From Candidatus Aminicenantes bacterium UBA6072 (GTDB taxonomy: Bacteria > Acidobacteriota > Aminicenantia > UBA2199), in assembly GCA_002436105.1 (NCBI GenBank), contig DIXU01000001.1, positions 310,001 through 374,000 of the forward strand: a stretch of DNA of 64,000 nucleotides, given 5' to 3'. The notes below the pieces were generated by a model that had not been told where the DNA came from, searched no databases, and saw nothing but the letters and a program-made list of their open reading frames with translations. A program made the translations under genes and the position numbers. Numbering within the stretch: the stretch's first letter is position 1; the number at the start of each line of letters is the position of its first letter. Positions 48,141-55,395 of the stretch are shown piece by piece.

Positions 48141-49216
48141 TCCCCGCCTTCATCGACGGCGGCCGCAGCGCCGCCGGGCGCCTGATATTCCGCGGCCGCG
48201 GCCTCGCCTTCTGGATTGAACGGGCTTTTCCCTTCTGCAGTTTCGCCGGCGGCGGAGGCAAGGACGGCGGGATGGCCATCGTCTTCAGCCTCGACCTGTT
48301 CCCCCTGCCGGGCGCGGGCGGCGACCGCAGCCTTTCAGGCTGGTTCCGGAGCCGCTCGAATTTGCGGGACGGTCTTTATGCCCCGGCCGGCAAGCCATTT
48401 TTCGCCGTCTCCAGGACGTTTTTAAGACAGAACGGCCTGAGGCTGGAACCGGGATTGTTCCGCAGCCTGCGCGCTTTTTCCGGCGCCGTCGAAATGGAGC
48501 TGAAAAGCCCCGTTACGGCGATCGACCCGGCCCGGGAGCCGCTGGCGGTCGAGGCCGCGGTCATCGCCCTGCAACTCGCCCATTTGCGGAGGAGCGGCGT
48601 CCGCGTGGAGAACGCCGGCAATTTCTGCCTCGAGGGGCTGCCGCGGATCGGCCGCGGTACCGTGGTCGGTTCCGGGGTCGTCCTGCGCGGCGAATGCCGC
48701 ATCGGCCGCAACGTCGTCATCTACCCCAACTGCTTCATCGAAAACTCGAGCCTCGGGGACAACTGCGTTCTCCTCCCCGGCTCGGTCATCGTCGATTCGC
48801 GCGTGGAAAAGAACGTGCAGCTCGGCCCCTTCTGCCACCTGCGCCTCGATTCGCTGGTGCGCGCGGGGGCGAAGGTCGGCAATTTCGTCGAAATGAAGAA
48901 AAGCGTGTTCGGCCAGGGCTCCAAGGCCATGCATCTTTCCTATATCGGCGACGCCGCCATCGGCCGCAGGGTCAATATCGGCGCCGGCACCATCACCTGC
49001 AACTACGACGGCAGGAAGAAGAATCCCACCCGCATCGGCGACGATGTGTTCATCGGCTCGGGCACCGAGCTGGTGGCCCCGGTCACCGTGGAGAGCGACA
49101 GCTATGTCGCGGCCGGCTCGACCGTCACCGAGGACGTGCCGCGCCACGCCCTGGCCGTCGCCCGCCAGCGCCAGCGCAATATCAAGGGCTGGGTGCTGCG
49201 CAAGAGAAAGAAATAG
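48137..49216 (+). CDS. GlmU-type left-handed beta-helix acetyltransferase without the uridylyltransferase domain
   Basis: The 359-residue protein has a C-terminal left-handed beta-helix (about 155-350) matching the acetyltransferase half of GlmU very closely. It contains RIGRNVVIYPNCFIENS, VGNFVEMKKS, HLSYIGDAAIG, NIGAGTITCNYDGRKKN and FIGSGTELVAPVTV. The first 150 residues are not a GlmU pyrophosphorylase domain (no LAAGxGTR motif) and match nothing I know. It may acetylate glucosamine 1-phosphate for UDP-GlcNAc synthesis, with uridylylation by another enzyme. It is coupled to the TPR protein gene. Confidence 0.82.
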   Translation: MIPAFIDGGRSAAGRLIFRGRGLAFWIERAFPFCSFAGGGGKDGGMAIVFSLDLFPLPGAGGDRSLSGWFRSRSNLRDGLYAPAGKPFFAVSRTFLRQNGLRLEPGLFRSLRAFSGAVEMELKSPVTAIDPAREPLAVEAAVIALQLAHLRRSGVRVENAGNFCLEGLPRIGRGTVVGSGVVLRGECRIGRNVVIYPNCFIENSSLGDNCVLLPGSVIVDSRVEKNVQLGPFCHLRLDSLVRAGAKVGNFVEMKKSVFGQGSKAMHLSYIGDAAIGRRVNIGAGTITCNYDGRKKNPTRIGDDVFIGSGTELVAPVTVESDSYVAAGSTVTEDVPRHALAVARQRQRNIKGWVLRKRKK

Positions 49217-49233
49217 TCTTCCGGGTAGGAATC

Positions 49234-49478
49234 TCGTGACGCGTGACGCGTGACGCGTGACGCGAAAGAAATCATTCTGGAAGCCACAAATTCCAACATC
49301 TGGATTTCAGCGACTCAAACAGTCTTCTCCCGCGAACCCATATTGATCAATCGACTTGGTTTTGGTTATGGAGGCACCTCCCGCCAGGGAGTTTGTGCCA
49401 AGAGGATTATTGAGTTTTCGTGCCTGATATTTGGACTTTTATCTTCCCGCGTTACGCGTTACGCGTCACGCGTCACGA
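49234..49478. repeat. Inverted-repeat element B with GTGACGC heptads
   Basis: The left arm (49234-49264) is four tandem GTGACGC units. The right arm (49448-49478) is its reverse complement at 29 of 31 positions, with two units read as GTAACGC. The 183-base interior holds a second hairpin around 49373-49400 (GGCAC..CTCCC GCCA GGGAG..GTGCC). It fills the gap between the GlmU-like gene and prmC. Confidence 0.8.
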
Positions 49479-49486
49479 CAATTCAT

Positions 49487-50314
49487 TTAGTTCTGGGCTA
49501 CAACCACCCGGTCGATCCCGGCATAGTCGCGGACGCATTCGCGCTCGCGCAGGCCGGCGGCCCTGAGAAACCCGCTCACGGCCCGATGCTGCCCGCGACC
49601 GATCTCGAGCAGCAGCCGGCCGCCCGGCTCCAGGCGCCCCGGCGCCCCGGCAATGATTTTTGCCAGCGCCTCGGTTCCAACCGGGCCGGCCTCCAGCGCG
49701 ACCCTGGGCTCGAAGAGCCGGACCGTCGCCGGCGCATTCCGCCAGTCGCGGCGCGAGAGGTAGGGCGGGTTGGAGACGATCATCTGAAAGCGCTCCCCCC
49801 GGCGCGGGAAAAGGTCGCCGGCAAGCGGCCGCACCCGCTCTTGCAGCCCGAAGCGGGCGATGTTCTTCCTCAGGACGGCCAGGGCCGGCCGGCTCTTTTC
49901 CAGGGCGGTCACTTCGGCCCGGGAGCGCAGGGCCAGGAGGACGGAGATGGCGCCGCTGCCGGCGCCGATATCGAGGACGCGCAGCGGTTCCCGCCCCAGC
50001 AGCTGCAGGGCCTTTTCGACCAGCAGCTCGGTCTCGGGACGGGGCACGAGGACGGCCGGCGACACGAGGAGCAGCTCGCCGTAGAATTCCTTCGCGCCCA
50101 GGATATAGGCCAGCGGCTCATCGGCCAGGAGGCGGCGCAGGCGGCGGCGGAAGCGGCGCAGCCCGGCCGCATCGCGAACGGGCTGGTTTTTCTGGATCCA
50201 GAAGCGGCTGCGGCTGATGGCGAACGAGCTCTCGATCAGGGCTTCGACGGCAGTGGAAAGCTCCCTCTTCCTTGATGCGCGCAGGGCGGCGGCGAAGAGC
50301 TCCGAGTACAGCAC
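49487..50314 (-). CDS. prmC: Peptide chain release factor N5-glutamine methyltransferase
   Basis: This 275-residue enzyme methylates the glutamine of the GGQ motif in release factors. It has an N-terminal helical domain with LGAKEFYG and VLVPRPETELLV, SAM motif VLDIGAGSGAISVLLA, and the catalytic IVSNPPYLS. The GTG start overlaps the prfA stop by one base (TAGTG), so it is coupled to its substrate gene. Element B begins 9 bases beyond its stop. Confidence 0.93.
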   Translation of the reverse strand: MLYSELFAAALRASRKRELSTAVEALIESSFAISRSRFWIQKNQPVRDAAGLRRFRRRLRRLLADEPLAYILGAKEFYGELLLVSPAVLVPRPETELLVEKALQLLGREPLRVLDIGAGSGAISVLLALRSRAEVTALEKSRPALAVLRKNIARFGLQERVRPLAGDLFPRRGERFQMIVSNPPYLSRRDWRNAPATVRLFEPRVALEAGPVGTEALAKIIAGAPGRLEPGGRLLLEIGRGQHRAVSGFLRAAGLRERECVRDYAGIDRVVVAQN

Positions 50315-51417
50315 TAGGAGGTCAGGCTCTTGATCTTCTCTTCGATGCGGGCGCGGACGTGGCTCTCGGTCAGGTCGGCGACCAGCTCGTCCATGTCGCC
50401 GTCGATGACGAAGCCGATGTTGAAGTTGCGGCCGCTGACGCGGTGATCGGTCACGCGGTTCTGGGGAAAGTTGTAGGTGCGGATCTTCTCCGAGCGCTCG
50501 CCCGAGCCCACCTGCGAGCGGCGGTTTTGGGCGATCGATTCCTCCTGCCTGCTCTTCTCATGCTCGAACAGCCTGGCCTTCAGCACCTTGAGGGCCTTGT
50601 CCTTGTTCTTGTGCTGGGACTTCTCGTCCTGGCAGGTGACCACGATGCCGGAGGGAATATGGGTGACGCGGATGGCCGACTCGGTCTTGTTCACGTGCTG
50701 GCCGCCCGGCCCCGACGCCGCATAGGTGTCGATGCGGATGTCCTTGGGATTGAAATCGATTTCCACGTCCTCGGCTTCGGGCAGCACGGCGACGGTCACG
50801 GTCGAGGTATGGATGCGCCCCGAGGCTTCCGTTTCCGGGACGCGCTGCACGCGGTGGACGCCGCTCTCAAACTTGAGGAACTTGTTCACCTCGGTCCCCT
50901 TGACGTAGAGGATGACCTCCTTGATGCCGCCGATGCCGGAATAGGTGGTGGAGATGACCTCGGCCTTCCATTTCTTCCTTTCGGCCACGCGCATGTACAT
51001 GCGCAGCAGGTCGGAGGCGAAAAGCGACGCTTCGTCGCCGCCGGCGCCGGCGCGGATCTCCAGGAAGGCATTGCGGCTGTCCTCCCCGGGATCGGAGACC
51101 ATCAGTACCTCGGTCTCGCCGATCAGCGCCTCTTCTTCCCGCTCCAGGACCGACAGCTCCTCACGGGCCAGGGCGCTCATTTCCGGGTCTTCGGCCGCCA
51201 GCAGCCCCTCGGCGTCGCGGCGACGCCGGAGGACCCGGCCCAGCTGATGGTATTTCTCCTCCTGGGGCTTGAGCGAATACAGCTCCTTGGACAGTTCGCG
51301 GAATTTTTTCTGCTGTTGGGCGGTTTCGGGCAGGCTCAGCTCAGCGCTGATCTGCTCGAAGCGGTCGTGGATCTTCTGGAGATAGGCGAATAGCTTTTCA
51401 CTGTTCCTTGTAGCCAT
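50314..51417 (-). CDS. prfA: Peptide chain release factor 1
   Basis: This 367-residue factor ends translation at UAA and UAG. It has the P-x-T codon-recognition motif as VPET in RVQRVPETEASGRIHTS, and GGQ in GPGGQHVNKTES near 235. It belongs to the RF1 rather than the RF2 branch, with a typical length and no frameshift. It lies between rpmE (20-base overlap) and prmC (1-base overlap). Its presence, and the use of TAG as stop in many genes here, argues that TAG is not reassigned. Confidence 0.95.
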   Translation of the reverse strand: MATRNSEKLFAYLQKIHDRFEQISAELSLPETAQQQKKFRELSKELYSLKPQEEKYHQLGRVLRRRRDAEGLLAAEDPEMSALAREELSVLEREEEALIGETEVLMVSDPGEDSRNAFLEIRAGAGGDEASLFASDLLRMYMRVAERKKWKAEVISTTYSGIGGIKEVILYVKGTEVNKFLKFESGVHRVQRVPETEASGRIHTSTVTVAVLPEAEDVEIDFNPKDIRIDTYAASGPGGQHVNKTESAIRVTHIPSGIVVTCQDEKSQHKNKDKALKVLKARLFEHEKSRQEESIAQNRRSQVGSGERSEKIRTYNFPQNRVTDHRVSGRNFNIGFVIDGDMDELVADLTESHVRARIEEKIKSLTS

Positions 51418-51604
51418 ACTTTTTCTTGAATTTCTCTATCCGGCCTTCGGTATCCACGTACTTCTGCTTGCCGGTAAAAAAAGGATGGCAGGAAGAACAG
51501 ATCTCCACTTCGATCTTGGGCAGGGTGGAACGGGTCTTGAAGGTGTTGCCGCAGGCGCAGACCACCGTGCATTCCATGTATTTGGGATGGATTTCTTTCT
51601 TCAT
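51398..51604 (-). CDS. rpmE: Large ribosomal subunit protein bL31, zinc-binding form
   Basis: This 68-residue protein has MKKEIHPKY at the start, cysteines CACG and CSSCHPFFTGKQK forming the zinc site of C+ type bL31, and the ending KFKKKYG. GGAGG is at the right distance from ATG 51604. It leads the rpmE-prfA-prmC operon and overlaps the prfA start. Confidence 0.95.
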   Translation of the reverse strand: MKKEIHPKYMECTVVCACGNTFKTRSTLPKIEVEICSSCHPFFTGKQKYVDTEGRIEKFKKKYGYKEQ

Positions 51605-51622
51605 GGTTCCTCCACGGGTTGG

Positions 51623-51652
51623 ATTGTAGCATTTTTGGCCCGTCCTTGTCAA
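51623..51652 (-). promoter_or_regulatory. Promoter of rpmE-prfA-prmC
   Basis: On the minus strand there is a perfect TTGACA (51647-51652), 18 bases, TACAAT (51623-51628), about 12 bases before the expected leader reaches the start codon region. Confidence 0.78.
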
Positions 51653-51686
51653 ATGGGCGCTCCGCAGGGCCGCGGCGGCGAAAGAT

Positions 51687-51715
51687 TTGCATTCGTGCCC
51701 CCAAAACGCTATAAT
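51687..51715 (+). promoter_or_regulatory. Promoter of pckA
   Basis: TTGCAT (51687-51692), 17 bases, perfect TATAAT (51710-51715), followed by AAGGAGAG and ATG 51742. Confidence 0.72.
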
Positions 51716-51741
51716 TTCCTCTTTAACAAAAGGAGAGATCC

Positions 51742-53385
51742 ATGAAATTCATAGAAGACCTTTATCGCCTGATCTCCGAAAAGGAGGGTGTCCTGGTCAA
51801 TCCCGGGCGCCGCGACCTGATCAAGGCGGTGGTGAAGAACAGGGAAGCCCTGGTCAGCGCCAACGGCGCGCTGGCCACCTGGACGCGCATCGAGTCGACC
51901 GGCCGCAGCCCCAAGGACACGCTGATCGTCCGCCGGCCCGAGATCGAGGCCGAGATCGACTGGGATTCGCCCAACAACCTGCCGCTGGCTCCCGACACGT
52001 TCGCCATGATCCTCGAGGACGCCCTGAAGCTGGCCGGAGGAAAGGACCGGCTGTACGTCACCGACCGCGTCGTGGGCGCCGACAGCCGCTACGCCCTGCC
52101 GGTGCGCACCGTCAGCGACCAGGCCCTCACGGCCCTCTTCACCATCACCATGTTCCGTCCCACGCCCAGGGACATCGGCCGCAGCATCTACCGCGACCAG
52201 CCCTTCATTCTCGTGGCCCTGCCCGCCGACAAGCTGGACAAGCTGCGCTATTTCGGCAAGCTGCGCAAACTTCCCGACGGCACGGTCTCGGACATGGTCG
52301 TGGCCATGGATTACGTCAACCGCATCGGCATCATCATCGGCTCCGCCTACGGGGGCAGCGTCAAGAAGCTGATGTTCACCGTCATGAACTACCTGCTGCC
52401 CAAGGCCGGGATCCTGCCGCTGCACGCCTCGGCCAACGAGGGCAGGGACGGCGACCTCGCCCTTTTCCTGGGGCTTTCCGGGACCGGCAAGACCACGCTC
52501 TCCGCCGACCCCGACCGGCTGCTGCTGGGAGACGATGAGCACGGCTGGAGCCGCCACGGCATCGCCAACTTCGAGTTCGGCTGCTACGCCAAGCTGATCC
52601 ATCTCAACCCGGCCAAGGAGCCGCAGATCCACCACGCCATCACCCACGAGGCGCCCTTTCTTCAGCACGGGGCCATCGTCGAAAACGCCATGATGTACCC
52701 CAACGGCATCTTCGATTTCGACGACTCGCGGCTGATCGAGAACTCGCGCGGCTCCTATCCGCTCTCCTTCCTGCCCAGCGTCAAGAAATCCTCGCGCGGC
52801 CGGCATCCCCGGACCATCATTTTCCTCACCGCCGACGCCAACGGCGTGCTGCCGCCCGTGGCCAAGCTGGACCAGGACCAGGCCATGTTCTGGTTCCTGA
52901 TGGGTTACACTTCCAAGCTCGCCGGCACCGAGACCGGCATCGTCGAGCCCGTCTCGACCTTCTCGCGCTTCTTCGGCCAGCCCTTCATGCCGCGCAACCC
53001 CAATGATTACGCGGCGCTGCTCGGCCAGAAGATCAAGAAGCACCGCACCGCCGTCTACCTGGTCAATACCGGCTGGAGCGGAGGCCCGTACGGCGTGGGC
53101 CGGCGCATGGACATCAACGTCACCCGCGCCATCATCAAGGCCGTGCTCACCGGCGAGCTGGACAAGGTGCCGACCGTCGAGGACAAGGACTTCCACATCC
53201 GCATCCCCGTCTCCTGCCCCGGCGTTCCCGCCGAGATCCTGCAGCCGCGCAACACCTGGAAGGACCCCGAGGCCTTTGCGGCGCGGGCGCTCAAGCTGGC
53301 CGGGGAATTCAGCGCCCACTTCGACCGCGCCTACGGCGACAAGGGCCTGCCCGAGGCGGTGCTCAGGCAGTGCCCGGGGAAGTAG
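51742..53385 (+). CDS. pckA: Phosphoenolpyruvate carboxykinase (ATP)
   Basis: This 547-residue enzyme interconverts oxaloacetate and PEP with ATP/ADP. It has the Walker A GLSGTGKTTLS near 249-259, the kinase-2 motif LLGDDEHGW and the metal/substrate segments of ATP-type PEPCKs. Other visible signatures are IIGSAYGG, PLHASANEG and the late NTGWSGGPYGVGRRM. The GTP-type signature is absent. In an anaerobe it can serve gluconeogenesis or ATP-yielding fermentation. It is monocistronic, with its own promoter and a heptad-repeat hairpin directly after the stop. Confidence 0.95.
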   Translation: MKFIEDLYRLISEKEGVLVNPGRRDLIKAVVKNREALVSANGALATWTRIESTGRSPKDTLIVRRPEIEAEIDWDSPNNLPLAPDTFAMILEDALKLAGGKDRLYVTDRVVGADSRYALPVRTVSDQALTALFTITMFRPTPRDIGRSIYRDQPFILVALPADKLDKLRYFGKLRKLPDGTVSDMVVAMDYVNRIGIIIGSAYGGSVKKLMFTVMNYLLPKAGILPLHASANEGRDGDLALFLGLSGTGKTTLSADPDRLLLGDDEHGWSRHGIANFEFGCYAKLIHLNPAKEPQIHHAITHEAPFLQHGAIVENAMMYPNGIFDFDDSRLIENSRGSYPLSFLPSVKKSSRGRHPRTIIFLTADANGVLPPVAKLDQDQAMFWFLMGYTSKLAGTETGIVEPVSTFSRFFGQPFMPRNPNDYAALLGQKIKKHRTAVYLVNTGWSGGPYGVGRRMDINVTRAIIKAVLTGELDKVPTVEDKDFHIRIPVSCPGVPAEILQPRNTWKDPEAFAARALKLAGEFSAHFDRAYGDKGLPEAVLRQCPGK

Positions 53386-53478
53386 TAACGAGTGACAAGT
53401 GACGAGTGACGAGGCGACAAGTAAGTGAGTTCCAGCTATTCTTCTTCCTGGTCACTCGTTACTCGTTACTCGTCACTA
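53383..53478. repeat. Inverted-repeat element C with GTGACGA heptads
   Basis: The left arm (53383-53411) is built of GTRACRA-type heptads. The right arm (53450-53478) is its reverse complement at 24 of 29 positions. The left arm begins at the pckA stop codon itself. The element sits between convergent pckA and tsaD and could act as a bidirectional hairpin, but there is no T-run. Confidence 0.75.
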
Positions 53479-53492
53479 TTCCCAGCTTTTTG

Positions 53493-54530
53493 TTACCGGT
53501 GGCGCTTGCTTTCCCTGAAGGACGCCCGGGAATAGGAATTGAGGTACAGGTCGTAGTAATTCATGCTGGGAAAGGCCGCGTATTTCTCATAGCCCAGCCA
53601 GGCGATCATGGCCGCATTGTCGGTGCAGTAGCGCGGTTCGGGCATGTAGAGCGGCAACCCTTTTGCGGCACAGGCGTCGGCGAAGCGACGGCGCAGCAGG
53701 GCGTTGCGGCTGACCCCGCCCGAGACGATCAGCGAGCGGACGTTCAGGCTCGCGGCCGCAGCCAGCGTCTTGTCCAGCAGGTAGTCGACCAGGGAAGACA
53801 GGAAGGAGGCCAGCAGGTCATGAAAATCCCTGCTGCCCGGGACGATGCCCAGTTCCCGCGCCTGGCGCAGCAAAGCCGACTTGTAGCCGGAAAAGGAAAA
53901 ATCGTCGCCGCCGTCGCTCATGCGCGGCTGGGAAAAGCGGAAACGGCCCGCGTCACCCTTCTCGTACAGTGCGTCCAGCAGCGGCCCGCCGGGATAGCCC
54001 AGGCCGAAGTGCTTGGCGACCTTGTCCATGACCTCGCCGGCCGCGTCATCGCGCGTTTTGGCGACCACGCGGCCGCTGAACTTGCTCTCCTGGTGAAAAA
54101 GCGTGGTATGGCCCCCGGAAACCACCAGGGCCAGCAGCGGATAGGCGATATGGCCGTGGCTGATGAACGGGGCCTCGACGTGGGCGGCGATATGGTCAAC
54201 GGCCACCAGCGGCAGGTCGTGGGCCATGGCCAGGCCCTTGGCGAAAGCCAGCCCGATCAGCAGGGAGCCGACCAGCCCCGGCCCCAGCGTCACGGCCAGG
54301 ACCTCGATGTCGCCCATGCCCACCCCGGCCTGCTGCAGCGCCTGTCGGCATAGCAGGTCGATGGCTTCGTAGTGCGTGCGGGCGGCGATCTCGGGGACGA
54401 TGCCGCCGTAGGGAGCGTGAAGATCGACCTGCGATTTGATCGCCTCCGAGCGCACGGCGTTGGCCACTCCCCTCTCGACAACGGCCACGGCCGTCTCGTC
54501 GCACGACGACTCGATTCCCAGGATGTACAA
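53493..54530 (-). CDS. tsaD: tRNA N6-adenosine threonylcarbamoyltransferase
   Basis: This 345-residue enzyme transfers the threonylcarbamoyl group to A37 of ANN-reading tRNAs. It has GIESSCDETAVAVV at the start, HAPYGGIVPEIAARTH, and the metal motif DHIAAHVEAP, and ends with ARASF-type residues. The start is a TTG with AGGAGG 4 bases upstream, with no better ATG. The length is typical. It is flanked by elements C and D, so it is probably transcribed alone. Confidence 0.94.
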   Translation of the reverse strand: MYILGIESSCDETAVAVVERGVANAVRSEAIKSQVDLHAPYGGIVPEIAARTHYEAIDLLCRQALQQAGVGMGDIEVLAVTLGPGLVGSLLIGLAFAKGLAMAHDLPLVAVDHIAAHVEAPFISHGHIAYPLLALVVSGGHTTLFHQESKFSGRVVAKTRDDAAGEVMDKVAKHFGLGYPGGPLLDALYEKGDAGRFRFSQPRMSDGGDDFSFSGYKSALLRQARELGIVPGSRDFHDLLASFLSSLVDYLLDKTLAAAASLNVRSLIVSGGVSRNALLRRRFADACAAKGLPLYMPEPRYCTDNAAMIAWLGYEKYAAFPSMNYYDLYLNSYSRASFRESKRHR

Positions 54531-54628
54531 GTGCCCTCCTTGCGAGCATCATAGCAAAACGCGGCTCAAGGGGCAATCGCCAGGTCCGATTCGGGCGATC
54601 GTGAAGCGTAACGCATGAACAGGTAAGT

Positions 54629-54797
54629 CTAAAATTCCAAAATCCAAGCACCAAATTCCAAATAAATTCCAAATTCCAATGACCCAAACAAAAATCCGGC
54701 AATAAATTAATCTCTGTGAATTGCCTTCGTTTTGGTCATTGGGTAATTGGAATTTGGTGCTTATTTGGAATTTGGAATTTGTTATTTGGAATTTTAG
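54629..54797. repeat. Inverted-repeat element D with AAATTCC heptads
   Basis: The left arm (54629-54689) and right arm (54729-54797) are near reverse complements over about 60 bases and are built from AAATTCC units. They share less repetitive landmarks (CAAGCACC/GGTGCTTA, CAATGACCCAAAC/GTTTTGGTCATTGGG). Only 39 bases separate the arms. The element fills most of the 319-base gap between tsaD and the pseudopilin gene; nothing else is seen there. Confidence 0.8.
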
Positions 54798-54849
54798 TTC
54801 CTGCTATTGCCTTCCAATAGGCATCTACCGTACGCCCCAGACCGAGTCC

Positions 54850-55359
54850 TTACCAATCCCGGTAATAGGTCCCGTCCAGGGCCTTCTTGTCCGAGTCGCA
54901 GTAGACGTCCCAACAGTTCTGCCCGCCCCAGCTGCGCGAGCCGAGCTTGTCCTGGTAGGAGCGCAGCCCCCAGTCGGTGGAACCGTTGATGGGATCGGGG
55001 GGAATGCGGCGCAGGAACTTGACGACGCGGGTCTTGTTCTTCTTGTCCTTGTATTCGATGCCCTTGACCAGGTCTTCCAGCTTCTCGGGATAACCGTAGG
55101 TATCCTCGTCGACATCGATCTTGTTCTCGACGACGAATTTCCTGTGCTCGTCGATGGCGGTGCGCAGGATGCGCAGCGCCCGGCGCAGGTCGATCTCCTT
55201 TTCGCGCTGGAACGCATTGTGGGCCAGGGGGATGGCGGCGACGGCCAGAATGCCGATGATGACGGTGGCGGTGATCAGCTCGATCAGGGTGAAGCCGCGG
55301 TGGTCGCCGCGCGGCCCGGGCGCTGCCGGGCTTGACTCCCTGCGGCCTTGAACGGACAT
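54850..55359 (-). CDS. Type II secretion/type IV pilin-like pseudopilin (GspG-like)
   Basis: This 169-residue protein has a basic leader then GFTLIELITATVIIGILAVAAIP, the prepilin peptidase site and N-terminal helix of type IV pilin-like proteins. The C-terminal half (YGYPEKLEDLVKG...RRIPPDPINGSTDWGLRSYQD) matches GspG-type pseudopilins, including the PPDP segment. ATG 55359 follows GGGAGG; a GTG at 55365 would add two residues. No other pilus or secretion genes are adjacent. Confidence 0.88.
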   Translation of the reverse strand: MSVQGRRESSPAAPGPRGDHRGFTLIELITATVIIGILAVAAIPLAHNAFQREKEIDLRRALRILRTAIDEHRKFVVENKIDVDEDTYGYPEKLEDLVKGIEYKDKKNKTRVVKFLRRIPPDPINGSTDWGLRSYQDKLGSRSWGGQNCWDVYCDSDKKALDGTYYRDW

Positions 55360-55395
55360 GGTCACGCCTCCCGGCCGGGCGTTGCGGCCGCCCCT

